A model generated the notes under the pieces. That model saw only the letters and a program-made list of their open reading frames with translations, searched no databases and had not been told where the DNA came from. 64,000 nt of DNA from contig JBBDHG010000009.1 of assembly GCA_037951165.1 (NCBI GenBank), positions 15,030,501-15,094,500 of the forward strand. Direction: 5' to 3'. How positions within the stretch are numbered: position 1 is the first letter of the stretch; each line of letters opens with the position of its first letter. Below, in pieces: positions 51,901-64,000 of the stretch. A program made the position numbers and the translations under genes. This stretch comes from Lophius americanus. Lineage: Eukaryota; Chordata; Actinopteri; Lophiiformes; Lophiidae.

Positions 51901-54900
51901 CGCTACCTCTTGCAGGGCTCGCATTGATGCTTCGTACCTGTGTTGGATGGAAACATGAGTATTTATTCGCGACAGTCCTGCATAGATAAAATACAAAAAA
52001 AAAACCAAGTGAACTATTTTATAGACCTGATGAGATCCTCCCTGTCCTGGAACAACCTGGCTCTACGCAGCACGGTGTACTCTGGAAAGGCAAGACGACC
52101 CGAGTTGACCAGCAAGATAGTAAAAAGCTGGTTCTGCCCACCGGCTGCCATCTCCTCGTCATCCATGGTGTCCGTCAGAGAGAAGAGTAGAAGGATGCGA
52201 GAAAAGACGACACGTGGACCTCGACGCAGACGCACACAAGAACTGGCGAGCTGCTTTGCCCTTCAAGGTCAGAGAAAAGGAGTGAGATCACTATACAATA
52301 ATACTGTGAGAGAACACAGTGCTTTCTATGCTCCCACCTTTTGAGTATGACGCCCCCGATATTGTTCTGAGCGGGACTTATTGAGAAGAGGGACTTTTGC
52401 CTACTGAGACGAAGAAGTCCTTCCAATAGTTGCTGCTTCTGAGTCCCAGTGTTGCCCAGATGGAACGTTTTACCCAGCGCTTTAAGTTCAGGAGCAGGCA
52501 GGAGATCCAGAGCCTCACCTAAATCCTGAAGGTCACTCTCTTTGATTTACATAAACAGCACAGGAGGGCGTTAACAACAGAAAACCAGAGATTTGAAGAT
52601 TTAATGGAGCTACATTAGGTAGAGATCAGAGTTTGGAGCCATTATGGTCCAATTTTGCTATTTAGATACTAATTTGTTCTTAGCAGAGAAGTATTTTCTT
52701 ACAAGCAGGAGGATAGGAGCATATCCCAGCATAAACTGGGTGAAATATTTTTATTACCTTTTAATTTTTTTTTATCTTAGTTTGTTTATTAGCAAGATCA
52801 CTGAAAAAGTGACGGGTAACAAAACGGTTTTGGCGTGGCACAGAGATGACGTTATGTCATGAACTCAGGTCATGACCTCCTGTCAAAATAACGCTTCTTA
52901 GCTATTGAGAGATAGGGCACTTTTGGAGATTTTTATGCAATAACTCCAAAACTATTGGACGTAATTAGATGAAATTTTACCACAATGTCTACCTTAGAAA
53001 AAAAAGAAAGAAAAAAAAGTCAACCTTAGGATATTGATGTACTTTGGCAGAAGTTTGCTCCACCTTGTGAGTTAATTGGGACAAATACAGCATACGTTGT
53101 TAAAACAGCCCAAAAAGAATGCTAATTTTTAACACACACCAAAGTAAAGTATTGCTCATAAATTTAAAAATATGAGTACATTAAAAAAAACTTGAGCGTG
53201 TGTTGATAATTAATTAGCAAGGCTTTGATCGTTCTTTTAATAAAGTAATGTTTACTGCAGATTTCAAGTGATCAGACTTGGCTCCTTTTTCACAGAAAAA
53301 GCTGTCTGAGCAACAGATGCTCTATAAACTATATTTCCCCTTTGGGGATCAATAAAATCTCTATTTAGCTATCTACAATGGAAAGGAACAGTTACCAGGA
53401 TCTGTACTGGTGGACATACTGCTGCTCTGTAATCATAAGATATATTAACAAAATTGCCGACAAGCAAGTCTATTTCAGATCTAAACTACTTTGCTTTGCA
53501 TCATCCTTATATTTGTCATAAAGTATGTCCAACATCAGGGATATATCACTAGGGATTAAACATGGGCTGAGATTTTGATTTAATGATTCTTAGCTCTAAC
53601 TTTTAAAAATCCATCTCTAAAACAATTTTAATAGTTGTAAAAAAAAAAAAAAGATCATCAGCCATATATAACAATATCAACAATTCAAATACAAAATTTC
53701 AAAATCTATATTTAGAGATTATTTACCTGACTCTAGAAAGCCACCTTCAACCAGCTCCCGGGTTACAGGTCCTAGATCACTAGATATCTCTTCATAACCC
53801 AGTTTATTGACTTGTAGCCACTTCAGTTTCCTCTGGAAGAGCCTCACATAGAGCTTCTGAGCCATAACTTTGAAAAGGAAAACACACGTAATTAATGAAG
53901 TCTACTCATACTGAATTAATGCAAATAAAGTGATATTTCAGCATACCTGAGAGCTTTTCAAATGCATGTACAAGTGACATATCATGCTGGTCGAACAACA
54001 CCCTGTCGTCCTCATTCTCCAGGACAGCCTGAAGCACAGCCCGGAAATTACGGAGGTAGTATGGAAGATGTTGGGGTTGAGAGTCCTCCACAGCCTGGTT
54101 ACTGGTGGCATTCTCACCAACAGAATCTGCCATCAGATCATTATTAATTGCTGAAAGACCTTTCTCATGTGCCCCCTCTGATGTCAGAGAGGATTGGAAG
54201 GCAGTAATAGGAGTATGAGCTTCAGTTTGAGGCTTGCCCCCGTTAGGCATCTCTGCTGCACTTCCTTTAGATGAGTCCTCTTCTGGCTTTCTGCTACTCC
54301 CTTCATATTTTGCTCTCTTTATGAAATCAGACACCTTTCCAGTAAAAGTTTCCGTTTTCCTCTTTGATGGTTTGGGGGAAACTTTGGAGGAAGAAGAGGG
54401 TAAATTTGGGGTAACCAGCATTTTGGCAGGCACTGATTTAGACGTGTTACTTTCAGGATCTTGTCCTCTATTTGAACATGTAGGATTGTCTGCTGCTATT
54501 GGTGTATTGTTACTAGTAGTGGTAGTGTCAACAATTGTCACACAATCTTTTTTGTCTTCTAAACTCTGACTCAGAAGATTTTCTTTCTGTGAGCTTCCGA
54601 GTGTTTCACAATCCTTTTCAGCACATGTGGGTTCTGTCTGTACCCTCTCTGCTACCCTGGGACCTTTCCTGGATAGGTCAAGCATTCTGACCACACTTTT
54701 GTTGTTTCTATCCCTCGGTGGCTGCTGGTAGTTGTTCTTCTTGAAATAAGGGCTGGTATTTGTTTCTTTGACCTTCTCTTCCTCCTTCTTTGGCTTTAGC
54801 TCTGGGGACTTTGGGGGACTCCTCCTGGGTGACAGTTGGATTCTTGGACCAACACTATTATTTGCTGAGGCGTCATTGCTGTCACTTCTCTCAAAGTTCT

Positions 54901-55120
54901 GACATTGCAGATCGATGTGTTCATTGATCTTGAATCGTGGCACAAACTCGCCACACAGTGGGCAGGCCAGCTTAGTTGGAGGCTGACTGTTGAAGAAGGA
55001 GGTGATGGGAATCGTGGTGGCAGCAGGACTGGCAGATATCCCAGCTTTGACATTGCCTTTCGTCTTACTCTTGGACAAAGATAATCTTGTCTTGAGTTTA
55101 TCTACTCTCTCCGTCATCAT
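48998..55120 (-). CDS. fan1: FANCD2/FANCI-associated nuclease 1, complete, 13 coding exons
   Basis: A structure-specific 5' flap endonuclease/exonuclease acting in the nucleus in interstrand crosslink repair. Exons in transcript order: 53947-55120, 53727-53867, 52338-52539, 52027-52260, 51806-51937, 51599-51707, 51371-51490, 51105-51269, 50838-51000, 50653-50756, 50369-50563, 49256-49384, 48998-49135. Total 3006 nt, 1001 aa (human 1017), in frame throughout. It shows a UBZ-type zinc finger C53-x2-C56-x11-H68-x4-C73, the conserved SPYFKKN motif, a SAP-like and TPR-like middle (GPRVVFSRILLLFSLTD), and a C-terminal VRR-NUC domain. The PD-(D/E)xK residues are D944 (GMPDLVVW), E959 and K961 (LVEVKGPSDRLS), spaced exactly as in human. 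The protein begins Met-Met; either may start. One donor is weak (CAG|GTCTAT at 52026). The enzyme should be active. Confidence 0.97.
52867..52878. promoter_or_regulatory. Perfect palindrome AGGTCATGACCT
   Basis: Two nuclear-receptor half-sites (AGGTCA) inverted with no spacer, the idealised palindromic thyroid/retinoid response element. It lies in the second fan1 intron. Function is unknown and chance is possible. Confidence 0.3.
53300..53385 (+). mobile_element. 3' end of a LINE (tail fragment)
   Basis: tttcccctttggggatcaat followed by aaaatctctatttagctatc is the characteristic 3' terminus of abundant fish L2/Rex-type LINEs. It is a short 5'-truncated copy in a fan1 intron, antisense to the gene. 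Confidence 0.6.
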
Positions 55121-58100
55121 GCAGGCGTAATTTATGATGAAAGCCTTTTTTCAGAAGCACGAGTTAAATCATAATAGCGATATAGCTCTCATTAGCTAGC
55201 CTGACCACTAACTTGACTTGGATAAATGAATTAATTTTGAAATGAAGCTAATGCATGAGGAAAAACTCCAGAAAGATCCATAGAAATATTGCTGATGGGT
55301 TAAAATTCATGCTAACATACCAGCAGCGATGCAATTTGATAACACATGAGCAGGACGACAACAAATCCCGCTTGTCAGGCCTCACCAGTAGAGCACAGAG
55401 TGATTTTCAGGCTCGAGTAATCGATCGCAGATACATCTTAAACTCGACATAGCCGAGATAGAAAGAAGATTAAATTAAGAAAAATCTTATTCGAGATTTC
55501 GTATACTTATACGCATACATATATACATATTAGATCAAAAATATGTAATTCATGTAAATAATTCATTAAATTAAAGTGAGAATAACACCAAATTAATTGT
55601 TATTTCCCAACAACATTTCTGTGGACTGTTATTATCTAACAAGAAAGTATTATTCACGTGCTTTATGTTAAAATTATATGGATGTATTTATTTAGGCGTG
55701 CTTTTATTATGATCATATTCTAATATTCCTTCTTACTGTGAGGGTGAGCAGGGAGCACATGATGGGGAGGGTTCTCTCTACACAGGTTCCTGGGCTGCTG
55801 TGCGGCTTTTATTCAAAAATCACCATTGCGGAGCGCGATCTGATATGATCAGCATAGGGGCATTTTAAAAGGAGGGCGAAGGACTGGACCGATGTTGGTA
55901 AGTACCACACAGGATGCATGTGTGAAGACTTGTGAAGAGAATTGTTGTAAAAATGCCAGAGGGCCTGTGCGGATTTGATGAGTGAGGACAAAGCTGGATG
56001 TGTTCATCTGGTTCAACATCAGCACAGAGGCTGGATGTCAGCATGGTGCAGGCTCCATGCTTCGAATCAAGGTCGATGTGAAACCCAGCAGCAGGATGGT
56101 ATTACATCGAGATGGTGGAGCCATTAGTGTGAGTGTGTGTTTGTGCTTGTTGCAGCTCAGTCTCTGATGAGGCATATACGCAGGAAAATATGGATCCAAT
56201 TATCTTTTTATCGATATTCAGGCAAATGAGAATGCGGCGTCCACTTGGGCAAACAGGAGCAACCACAACAACCTCTCCGGCAGCTGCGTCGGAAGTTAGG
56301 TTTATAAAATACCAACAGAATATGTCGAAGGCAGGGACAAATGAACACATTAACGTAATGTAGGCTTATTATCACGAACACTATTGATTAAACCAGCGTT
56401 TCAGGACCACGGAGAGGTCATAGTCAGGTCCGTGTTCTGCTCAGTGGTGGAGGTGATGGAGGAAGGCGCAGGTTCTTCTCATCCTTATATCTGCTGTAGT
56501 TATTTACTTGACATCGTGACACCATACGTTTTATTGTTTAATGTGTTAAATTTAAAAACGCCTCCACCCAAATAGCGCAATGGACCTTTTTTTCTTGATC
56601 AGTCGCCAGCATGATGGTTCCTGTCTAGATGAGGGTGGGCGTGTACCGGTGATAGCTCCAATATGTACTGTAATCAGATTACCATGATATGTTCAGTAAT
56701 CAGATTACTATATTACCAGGTGATACATTCAGCACTCTACGGGGCTGTTTTATGACTTTCGTTTATTTACGGATTTTAAAATCCCAATACAGATGAACTA
56801 ATAATCAGTTAAATGACAGTATTGATGTCAGTGAAAGTGAGGGGATGTTAATTAGATTAATTCAAACATCCTTTTGTTGGTGATCTTATTGTTGTATATC
56901 TGTAGGGCTTTACATCTATCATTTCTAACATAAGTACATCTTTCCCTCATTCATCCATTGATAGATGCTTAAGAGATTCAGAAAAAAACTCAGCATTAAA
57001 ATCAAGCAGCTAATCCTTTGAGTAGATAAAGCTGTTTAGATGGTCCTAAATAGCAATATGCCTCGGATATAAAACGTGATTTATTGATCAATCTATGTGT
57101 TGTCTATGAGTCTAGGTCATAGGTATTCCATGAAAATTGCAACCGGTCAATGTGAGTCCACACTCCTGTCATACACTGGCCCAAATCTGAGTTTTGAAGT
57201 CCCTTAAAATAGTCGCAACCAATAATAATTATAATAAAAGAGTAATAATGATAATAATTAATAATAATAATAATAATGATAAAGACCCAAATCAAAGAAA
57301 GAGACTCCCCCAACATTCAAACTCAGGTAATGTGTGTGAGACTTAATCAACAAAAACATTATGCCAATTCATTCACTAAAATAATGTTTTATATTCTGCC
57401 TTCATTGCCCCATAAAGTGCAATCGTAATGATTCCTGTGAAGCAAAAAGTTAATAATAGGGCTATTTTTTTTCCTTATAATGTCAAAAAGTGTTTTGGTC
57501 CACATGGAAGCCTGTGAAAGTCCAGATTTGGCCCGTGGAAGAACAGTCAGCAAAACCTGGTCTAGGTTGTAGAAAATAGCTAGATGATTGTTAAAAAGTG
57601 CCATATCATAGAAGCCTCATAAATGAAGATATTTTCTGGATGTTACTACATACATACACATAAATACATACTTGATACAGAGAAACCAATGGATTACGGC
57701 ATATTCCATTAAAAATGCAGATTAATTTTCTGCACATCAACGATTATATAAATTGATGGATCATTTTCGTCATACACATCATCATACACTCTACTTGATG
57801 TAGTGCTCTACTTGCTATTTCTATTTATTTTGTTGTTTATATCTATAAACTGCAGGATCAGAATCAGCTTTATTGGCTGTGTATATGCATACAAGGAATT
57901 TGACTCCGGTTAAGTGAGCTCTCACAGTACGAATGTCATATCAAATAATTATAATTTAAATGGACAAGGCAATAAAAAAATATATAAGCTTTAAAGAAAT
58001 GGCGCTGTTCTTGTGTACAGGCTATATACATTTAAATATATATGCATTAATACATATAAATATATATGACAGTCGGAGTTAGTTACTCTGACATCTTTGC

Positions 58101-58800
58101 ACTGTAATATATATTTATATAAAAAATGAAAAGGATAGAGAAGAGTTCAATTCTTTCCAATTTGCTGTGTTTGGATTCTAACTGAACCATGTCATTTTCT
58201 GTTCATTTGCCTCCTAATAGGAGGTTAAGTGTGCATATGCAAATCAAATGTCAAAAGAATGATGTAGTTTCCGTAATTAGTGTCCTTGAAAGACACAAGT
58301 CATGGATCAATCGTCACCTGCTTTCTCTGCATTATATACATCATACTTTAATAGAAAAACTCATAATTATTCTATATACGTAAAACATCTAACACTATTA
58401 TTGTACAGTTGTCCTGTTCTGTAGCTCTACATCAAGACCAAATAGAGCAGACACAGTAAAGCAAGATGATAGATAACAGACAACATCAGCGTCACCACAC
58501 ACTGAAGGACGGAGATGACGTGTGCTGGCGCCAGATAGCGGAGATGGAATACATTGATTAATAGGTGGAGCCTGATTGATTTTGAAATAAGGTTTGGGGA
58601 GTGTGAATATTTACTCTGGGCTTTCATGCCTTATTGAAGTTGTCGGCACAGAAAATAACCTTGCTCTGGAAAAGTATTTAATCTAAATGTAAACAGGGCA
58701 GGACGTTGTACTGTAGCTTAAAAGGATTCTCAGTAGCTGAATAATTATGAGGATTTATGGAAATGCAAAGGCATAGCCTGTAAAAGTCATTTTCTACAGT
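55121..58800. other. Intergenic region between fan1 and apba2, including likely promoters
   Basis: fan1 and apba2 diverge from here. About 55790-55897 is locally GC-richer and ends in a good donor (GATGTTG|GTAAGT, GT at 55898) on +, so it may be a non-coding first exon of apba2. About 57850-57920 (agaatcagctttattgg, acaaggaatttgactccgg) matches a dispersed teleost repeat. Otherwise AT-rich, no gene seen. Confidence 0.4.
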
Positions 58801-58820
58801 ATGTTGTATGGTTATATAAA

Positions 58821-59122
<302 letters not shown>

Positions 59123-59427
59123 ATGTTTAATTTACAGTTTCTGTGATCATTTTAATTTATTCATTATTATCAATTATTAAAGAAAATAATTTTATTTGAC
59201 TTTTAGTCATTCATTATTGATCTACATTTATCTATGATTACAAGGTTTTGAAGGGGATTTAAATATAACTGATTAATCAACTATATGTTTTTTCCTGTTC
59301 CAAACTTTGATAATCTAATCAGTCTGGAAGATCAATTGACCTTTCGGTAGGAAGTATGCATGTTTTGAAGAGGGGAACTATCCAAGCTCTCAATAATCTA
59401 ATTGTGATTATCTATTAATGTTCACAG

Positions 59428-62400
59428 GTTTGAGTAGTGGGCTTTCTGAGCCTCCTATTGCTCATGGAGAGAGAGACCAGGAACCATTTCCAAAATTCTG
59501 GCTCCCAGCCCACCACCCAACCTCGGTCCGGGACTCACAAAGCCAAGAGGAGCTGCAAGGTTTGGTGAGCGAGGTTTCTGAGCAACCACTGTGTACCTTC
59601 AAGGATGATGGAAGTGACCAGCTGACTCCTGCTGTTCCTGAAAACCACCTTTATATGAGTTGCGACCCTAGTCCTGAGGACATGGAGGACACCTGCTCTG
59701 AGTATGACAATGTGAGCTCTGATGTGGAACAGGACTATGATGAGGTGCTGCATCTCAGCAGAGAGGGTTTAGTGGACATGCGGTACTACAAGCAGTACTG
59801 TCCTGAGGATGGTGGCTATATAAAGCATGCAGTTGGTGATAGTATTAATGAGGACAGCAGTGCTGGTGACCAGGTCACTCCCAGGCCCCAGCATAGCACA
59901 GACAGTTGTGAGGGATTACATTCAGACACGAAGCCTTACAAGACAGATCGTTGCTTTAAGTCTCATTGTGCTCCAGCAGCTGGGAAGGAGGCAGAGAGAG
60001 TGGAGGGGAACGACCAGAACAGGTTCTTTTTCAGTGACGGAGATGAGATAGAAGAGGTGTTGGATGGGGCCAAATTTATAGAGGATTTAGAGGACAGCGT
60101 TCAAATGCAGGCAAACTTTTATCAGGACAATGAGAATGAACGAATTAGAGAAGGAGGGGATGAAAGGGAAAGAAAGGATGACACTCGAGTCACAAGTAAT
60201 CATAATATCCCTGGAGGCACTAAGAAGTGTGATTCGTTTCACATGGCTTTAAAGGAGAGAGAGAGGCAGGGTAAAGTTAGAGGGAGGAAGGGAAGAGGAG
60301 AAGATATGGAGCGGGTTGTCTCTGGGGTCAAAGGGTGCACCATCAAAAGCACTGAACAGCGTCCAAAGACATTGGTAAAGGACTGCAAAACAGTGGCTGT
60401 GCGTAAGAAAGCTCGGTCTGGGTCCAATAAGCACCATCCTCCACCACCGCCCCGTCATTCCCATGCTCAGTCACCTGATGACAACCAGAAAGCTCAGCCT
60501 CGTAGAGAGACTCCTCCAGCTCCTAGAATCAGTCCCACCCTTGCTACCAGTGAACCCAGGGTTATCAAGCCATCAGTGGCTCCTCATCAAACCCCGGAAC
60601 AACCGAGGGAGCCTCTTGAGGAGAGGCAGAGATGTCCAGAGAAACCCCAGGAGGTAAAAAATTGCATATTTCTGCATAAACTACCCACATTTTGTACCAG
60701 CGTGAATTTAAGTAAGGTTATAATTCCATGACTGCCCATGAATTGTCGTTGTCACTCTACCCCATGGGTTTATAATCTATGTAGGACAAACATATTAAAA
60801 ACAAGCCTTGCACAAGTTTAAGCAGATGTTTGTGCACACCAGGACGACAAGCCCAGTGCAGCTGTGATACCTGAGGACGAGCCAGACCAGTCAGAGAGGC
60901 CACCATGTCCAGAACTTGGCCCTTCAGAGGAAAGCCAGACACCCACGGTGATCATCCTTTTAATTAAAAGCAGGTTTCACCACCATCCATGAATCATAAT
61001 CCCGCTATAATTAAATTTTCTGGAATTCACATTCTACTTCAAAGCTTTCTTTCGCAAATACTCACAATTATATGCTGTCATCATTGGAATGACTGATGCT
61101 TTCTCTAATGTCATTACCATAAAAATGTTTACCCTTAAGGTCTACCTTATTAACATGTTAATTTATTTCAAAGAAAACCCAGGAAGCTGCTGCTTTCCCC
61201 AGCTTCGAGGATGGTAATAATCTGATATTCTTAAATATTATAGTTTTCATGTTTCTTAGCAACACATTGCAGTGTTTCAAACTGAGGCCCTTTATTTTGG
61301 TGCACAGTCCCAGGCCCCTGTGAGCCAGAAGATCTCATCGATGGGATCATCTTTGCTGCAAACTACCTCGGCTGCACTCAGGTTTTGTCTGATAAAAATC
61401 CATCCAAGACTGTCCGAATGTCCCAGGCCCATGAGGCGGTTAGCCATATCAAGGTACGTTAAACTGCCTCTTCACATTCGGGGTTATAAACATTTAAATC
61501 TGCCCAAGAGATTATTGAATGGTTCTGTCTGTTTTTGTGATTGAAAAAAATGGAGATTTCAAAGAAGTTTGATAACTATCTATGAGTTAGGAGAAACTGG
61601 TTAGAATTTAATGGTGGTCTAGAACTGGAATTAAAACCATTCATCGAATTTACTCTACTTTATCAATTAATCTAACAGAGATACAGATTTGGTTCCAAAT
61701 TCTATGACCATGTTTGTTGGTTAGAGAATTTAATCTGACGTGCTTGGGTAGAAAAGCTTGGCACTTAAGTACCGGCAGATGCTTGTGCTCTCTAAAAGCC
61801 CTTGGGACCACTTTGTGTATCAATGAATTAATGTAATATTAACATGTATTGGCAGTTGAAGGGTTCGGCCATGCAGCAGGAACATTTTATTACCACAAGG
61901 TGAAGCTGTTGCATACATTTTTAAATTTTGCTCAACTCCCACTTAATGAGCTGAAAGTTGCTGCTTTGCATTTTGTCATTCATTTTAAAGAGTCAAGATG
62001 AAGACTCTCAAATGATGACAGAGGTGGACCTGTTTATCTCCACTAAAGCTGTGAAAGTGCTCAATGCTGACACACAGGTCAGTAACTCTGAGTGATATTT
62101 ATATACTGATTCCATCCTGTATTAAGTTATTGGAGTAAATACTTTATTTTTTCGGGGTTTCAACATTAATGATTGCTCTGTTTTCAGGAGACGATGATGG
62201 ACAGTGCCTTGCGAACCATCTCCTATATTGCCGACATTGGCAGTATTGTTGTTCTTATGGCAAGGAGGCGCATGTCTCAGGCCTCAACAGAGGATTTTTC
62301 AGAATCACCGGACTCTGGTGGTGAAGGGAAGAGTCAGTATAGCATGATCTGCTACATTTTTGAGTCAGAGGACGTAAGTTTGTGCTTCCTGAGTGGCACA

Positions 62401-63026
62401 TATGCTGTATTCATTCAGTTTTTTTTTGGTGATCTAATTTAACTTTTTGTTGCTATGAACTGGTATAAACATTCTGTTGATTATTTCCCCAAATACTTAA
62501 TTCCCACAGGCACAGCTCATTGCCCAGTCCATCGGTCAGGCCTTTAGCGTGGCCTATAGGGAATTCCTGCGAGCCAATGGCATCAATCCAACTGACTTGA
62601 GCCAGAAACAGTACAGTGACATCATCAACTCCCAGGAAATGTACCATGATGATCTTGTCCATTTCTCAAACTCGGATAACTGTAAAGAGGTGAGGTGTTT
62701 TTAACTGTCGATGGTGATTAATTCATTTACCTTAACACAAATGTCCAGTGTGCCCGAGAACCTCAAATCCTATAAATTCCATGGGATTACGCCATACTTC
62801 TTCTTCCTTCCAGCTGTATTTAGAGAAGCAGAAAGGGGAGAGCCTTGGAGTGGTGATTGTAGAGTCCGGTTGGGGCTCGATTCTACCCACCGTCATCCTG
62901 GCCAGTATGCTGAACAGTGGCCCTGCAGCACGCTCTGGAAAACTCAATGTTGGGGACCAGATCATGTCAATCAACGACACCAGCCTGGTGGGGCTGCCAC
63001 TTTCAACCTGTCAAGGCATCATCAAG
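59428..63026 (+). CDS. apba2: Amyloid beta A4 precursor-binding family A member 2 (Mint2/X11-beta), partial
   Basis: A neuronal adaptor that binds APP-type cytoplasmic tails through a PTB domain and other partners through two PDZ domains. Exons: 59428-60653, 60843-60947, 61174-61213, 61308-61453, 61991-62077, 62188-62373, 62510-62689, 62814-63026, all in frame. The large first exon is a low-complexity acidic and Pro-rich N-terminus with EQDYDE and YYKQYCPEDGGY, matching Mint2. The PTB domain starts at PCEPEDLIDGIIFAANYLG and runs through FSVAYREFLRANGIN. PDZ1 follows (LGVVIVESGWGSILP, GDQIMSIN). The exons for the rest of PDZ1 and all of PDZ2 lie beyond the window. The true start codon is not identified: an ATG at 59418 overlaps the 3' splice site TTCACAG, so a short upstream coding exon is more likely. 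APBA1 is excluded by the N-terminus and gene order. Confidence 0.92.
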
Positions 63027-63569
63027 GTATAGAGTTCACGAGGCACGCTCATTTACACTTATAAAGTGTTCGTTCACAAAACTGTTCATATGCATTTCTT
63101 TGCGGCCATACTGAAAAGACATTCAGCGAGGCTAAATGAGAGACCCTAAACGGATTTACAGTATTGATCCAATTTTCTCTGCTAATCCTTACTTTCTTGA
63201 ATCAAGTGAAAAAATCCAATAAATAATAATGGAGAATTCGGGAAAAACCTTTTCACCTATACGGCCAGTCTGTGGCTCTAAACCCACAAATCCACAAAGA
63301 GGTTTTGTTATTCATTTATTATTTCTCTCATTGTGGTTGACAGTATGTCACTGTTTGACATAATTACAGCTGTATCCTCCTCAGATTTCACTGTAAATGC
63401 AGTAAAGTCTTCCAATGTAGCTCTATTTGATACTTGTAAGAGGAACCCAGTAATGCTAAAAATGTCAGTGCCTCTGATTTAATTTTAACATAGAGACAAA
63501 ATTAAACAACAGTTGCAATTTAGGAGTATTTGTAAAAAATGTTCAAATAAGTACAGGATGTTTGTTCCT

Positions 63570-63612
<43 letters not shown>

Positions 63613-64000
63613 ATCAGACAGTCTGTTCTACTTGTTTCCAGATCATAGCATTAAAGTCTGTGGACTGACTTCAAAATGCTGCTGCAAAATGAAGTCATGC
63701 CAGGTGGATCTGGGTTTAAATCTTGCAACAACAGCTTAGCGGTTTAAGAAATTATTCATTGGGAACCTTTAAATATTAACCGTCCCCTTCAACTGTAGCC
63801 CAAAAAAGCATCTCTACTACACTCATGAATAATTAAAAACATTTAATCAAAGCAGCTCGATAGACGCCTAGATGGTGTAATACAGGTTCAATCCCTAGAG
63901 TCCTGAAAATAAAGTGTTGAATCTTTGGGGATTGTAAGTCCCAGACATCAAATGACTTTGATGTTTGATCAGTTCTCTTGCGAAATAAAGTTTGAAAAAA
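63027..64000 (+). other. apba2: apba2 intron after the PDZ1 exon, to window end
   Basis: AT-rich; contains a (GT)n run at about 63572-63605. No further exon recognised. Confidence 0.6.

Noticed and set aside
59418..59427. ATG at 59418 as the apba2 start codon
   Set aside because: It sits inside the 3' splice-site consensus of the exon starting at 59428, so it is probably intronic.

Overview
This is a vertebrate nuclear genome window, almost certainly from a ray-finned (teleost) fish. Genes are split into many exons with GT-AG introns. Background is AT-rich, and introns hold typical fish repeats: LINE and Tc1/mariner remnants, a hAT-like element with a nested tRNA-derived SINE, and tetranucleotide microsatellites. 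The proteins read as clear orthologues of human chromosome 15q genes. Nothing prokaryotic or viral was seen, and there is no CRISPR array.

Layout. (1) 1-1553, + strand: the last two coding exons of an E-protein bHLH factor, called tcf12, with its 3' UTR to about 2.75 kb. (2) 2.8-7.4 kb: intergenic, with an orphan exon-like ORF on the minus strand, a decayed LINE reverse transcriptase and the upstream exon of the next gene. (3) 7453-17249, + strand: a complete cingulin-family gene, cgnl1, with 18 coding exons and 1064 codons. One intron is GC-AG and another carries a 19-bp minisatellite. (4) 17983-22072, + strand: a complete six-exon aquaglyceroporin of 295 aa, called aqp9. (5) 22.8-28 kb: gene-poor, with LINE and other repeat fragments. 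The hepatic lipase gene that lies here in mammals is not seen. (6) 30539-47512, minus strand: complete adam10, 16 coding exons, 788 aa. (7) 48998-55120, minus strand: complete fan1, 13 coding exons, 1001 aa. (8) 55.1-59.4 kb: intergenic, with a large compound microsatellite. (9) 59428 onward, + strand: the 5'-to-middle part of apba2 (Mint2/X11-beta), through the PTB domain and first PDZ domain. The gene continues past the window.

These genes are not a functional operon; they are a conserved synteny block. The order tcf12-cgnl1-aqp9-adam10 matches human 15q21. fan1 and apba2 match human 15q13, so the fish segment joins two blocks that are far apart in human. The products are a neurogenic/myogenic transcription factor, a tight-junction coiled-coil protein, a glycerol/water channel, a membrane sheddase, a DNA crosslink-repair nuclease and a neuronal adaptor.

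Exon boundaries were read by hand from splice sites and from continuity of reading frame across every junction. All five internal gene models keep frame from first to last visible exon. Gene symbols rest on remembered family sequences plus gene order; no database search was run.
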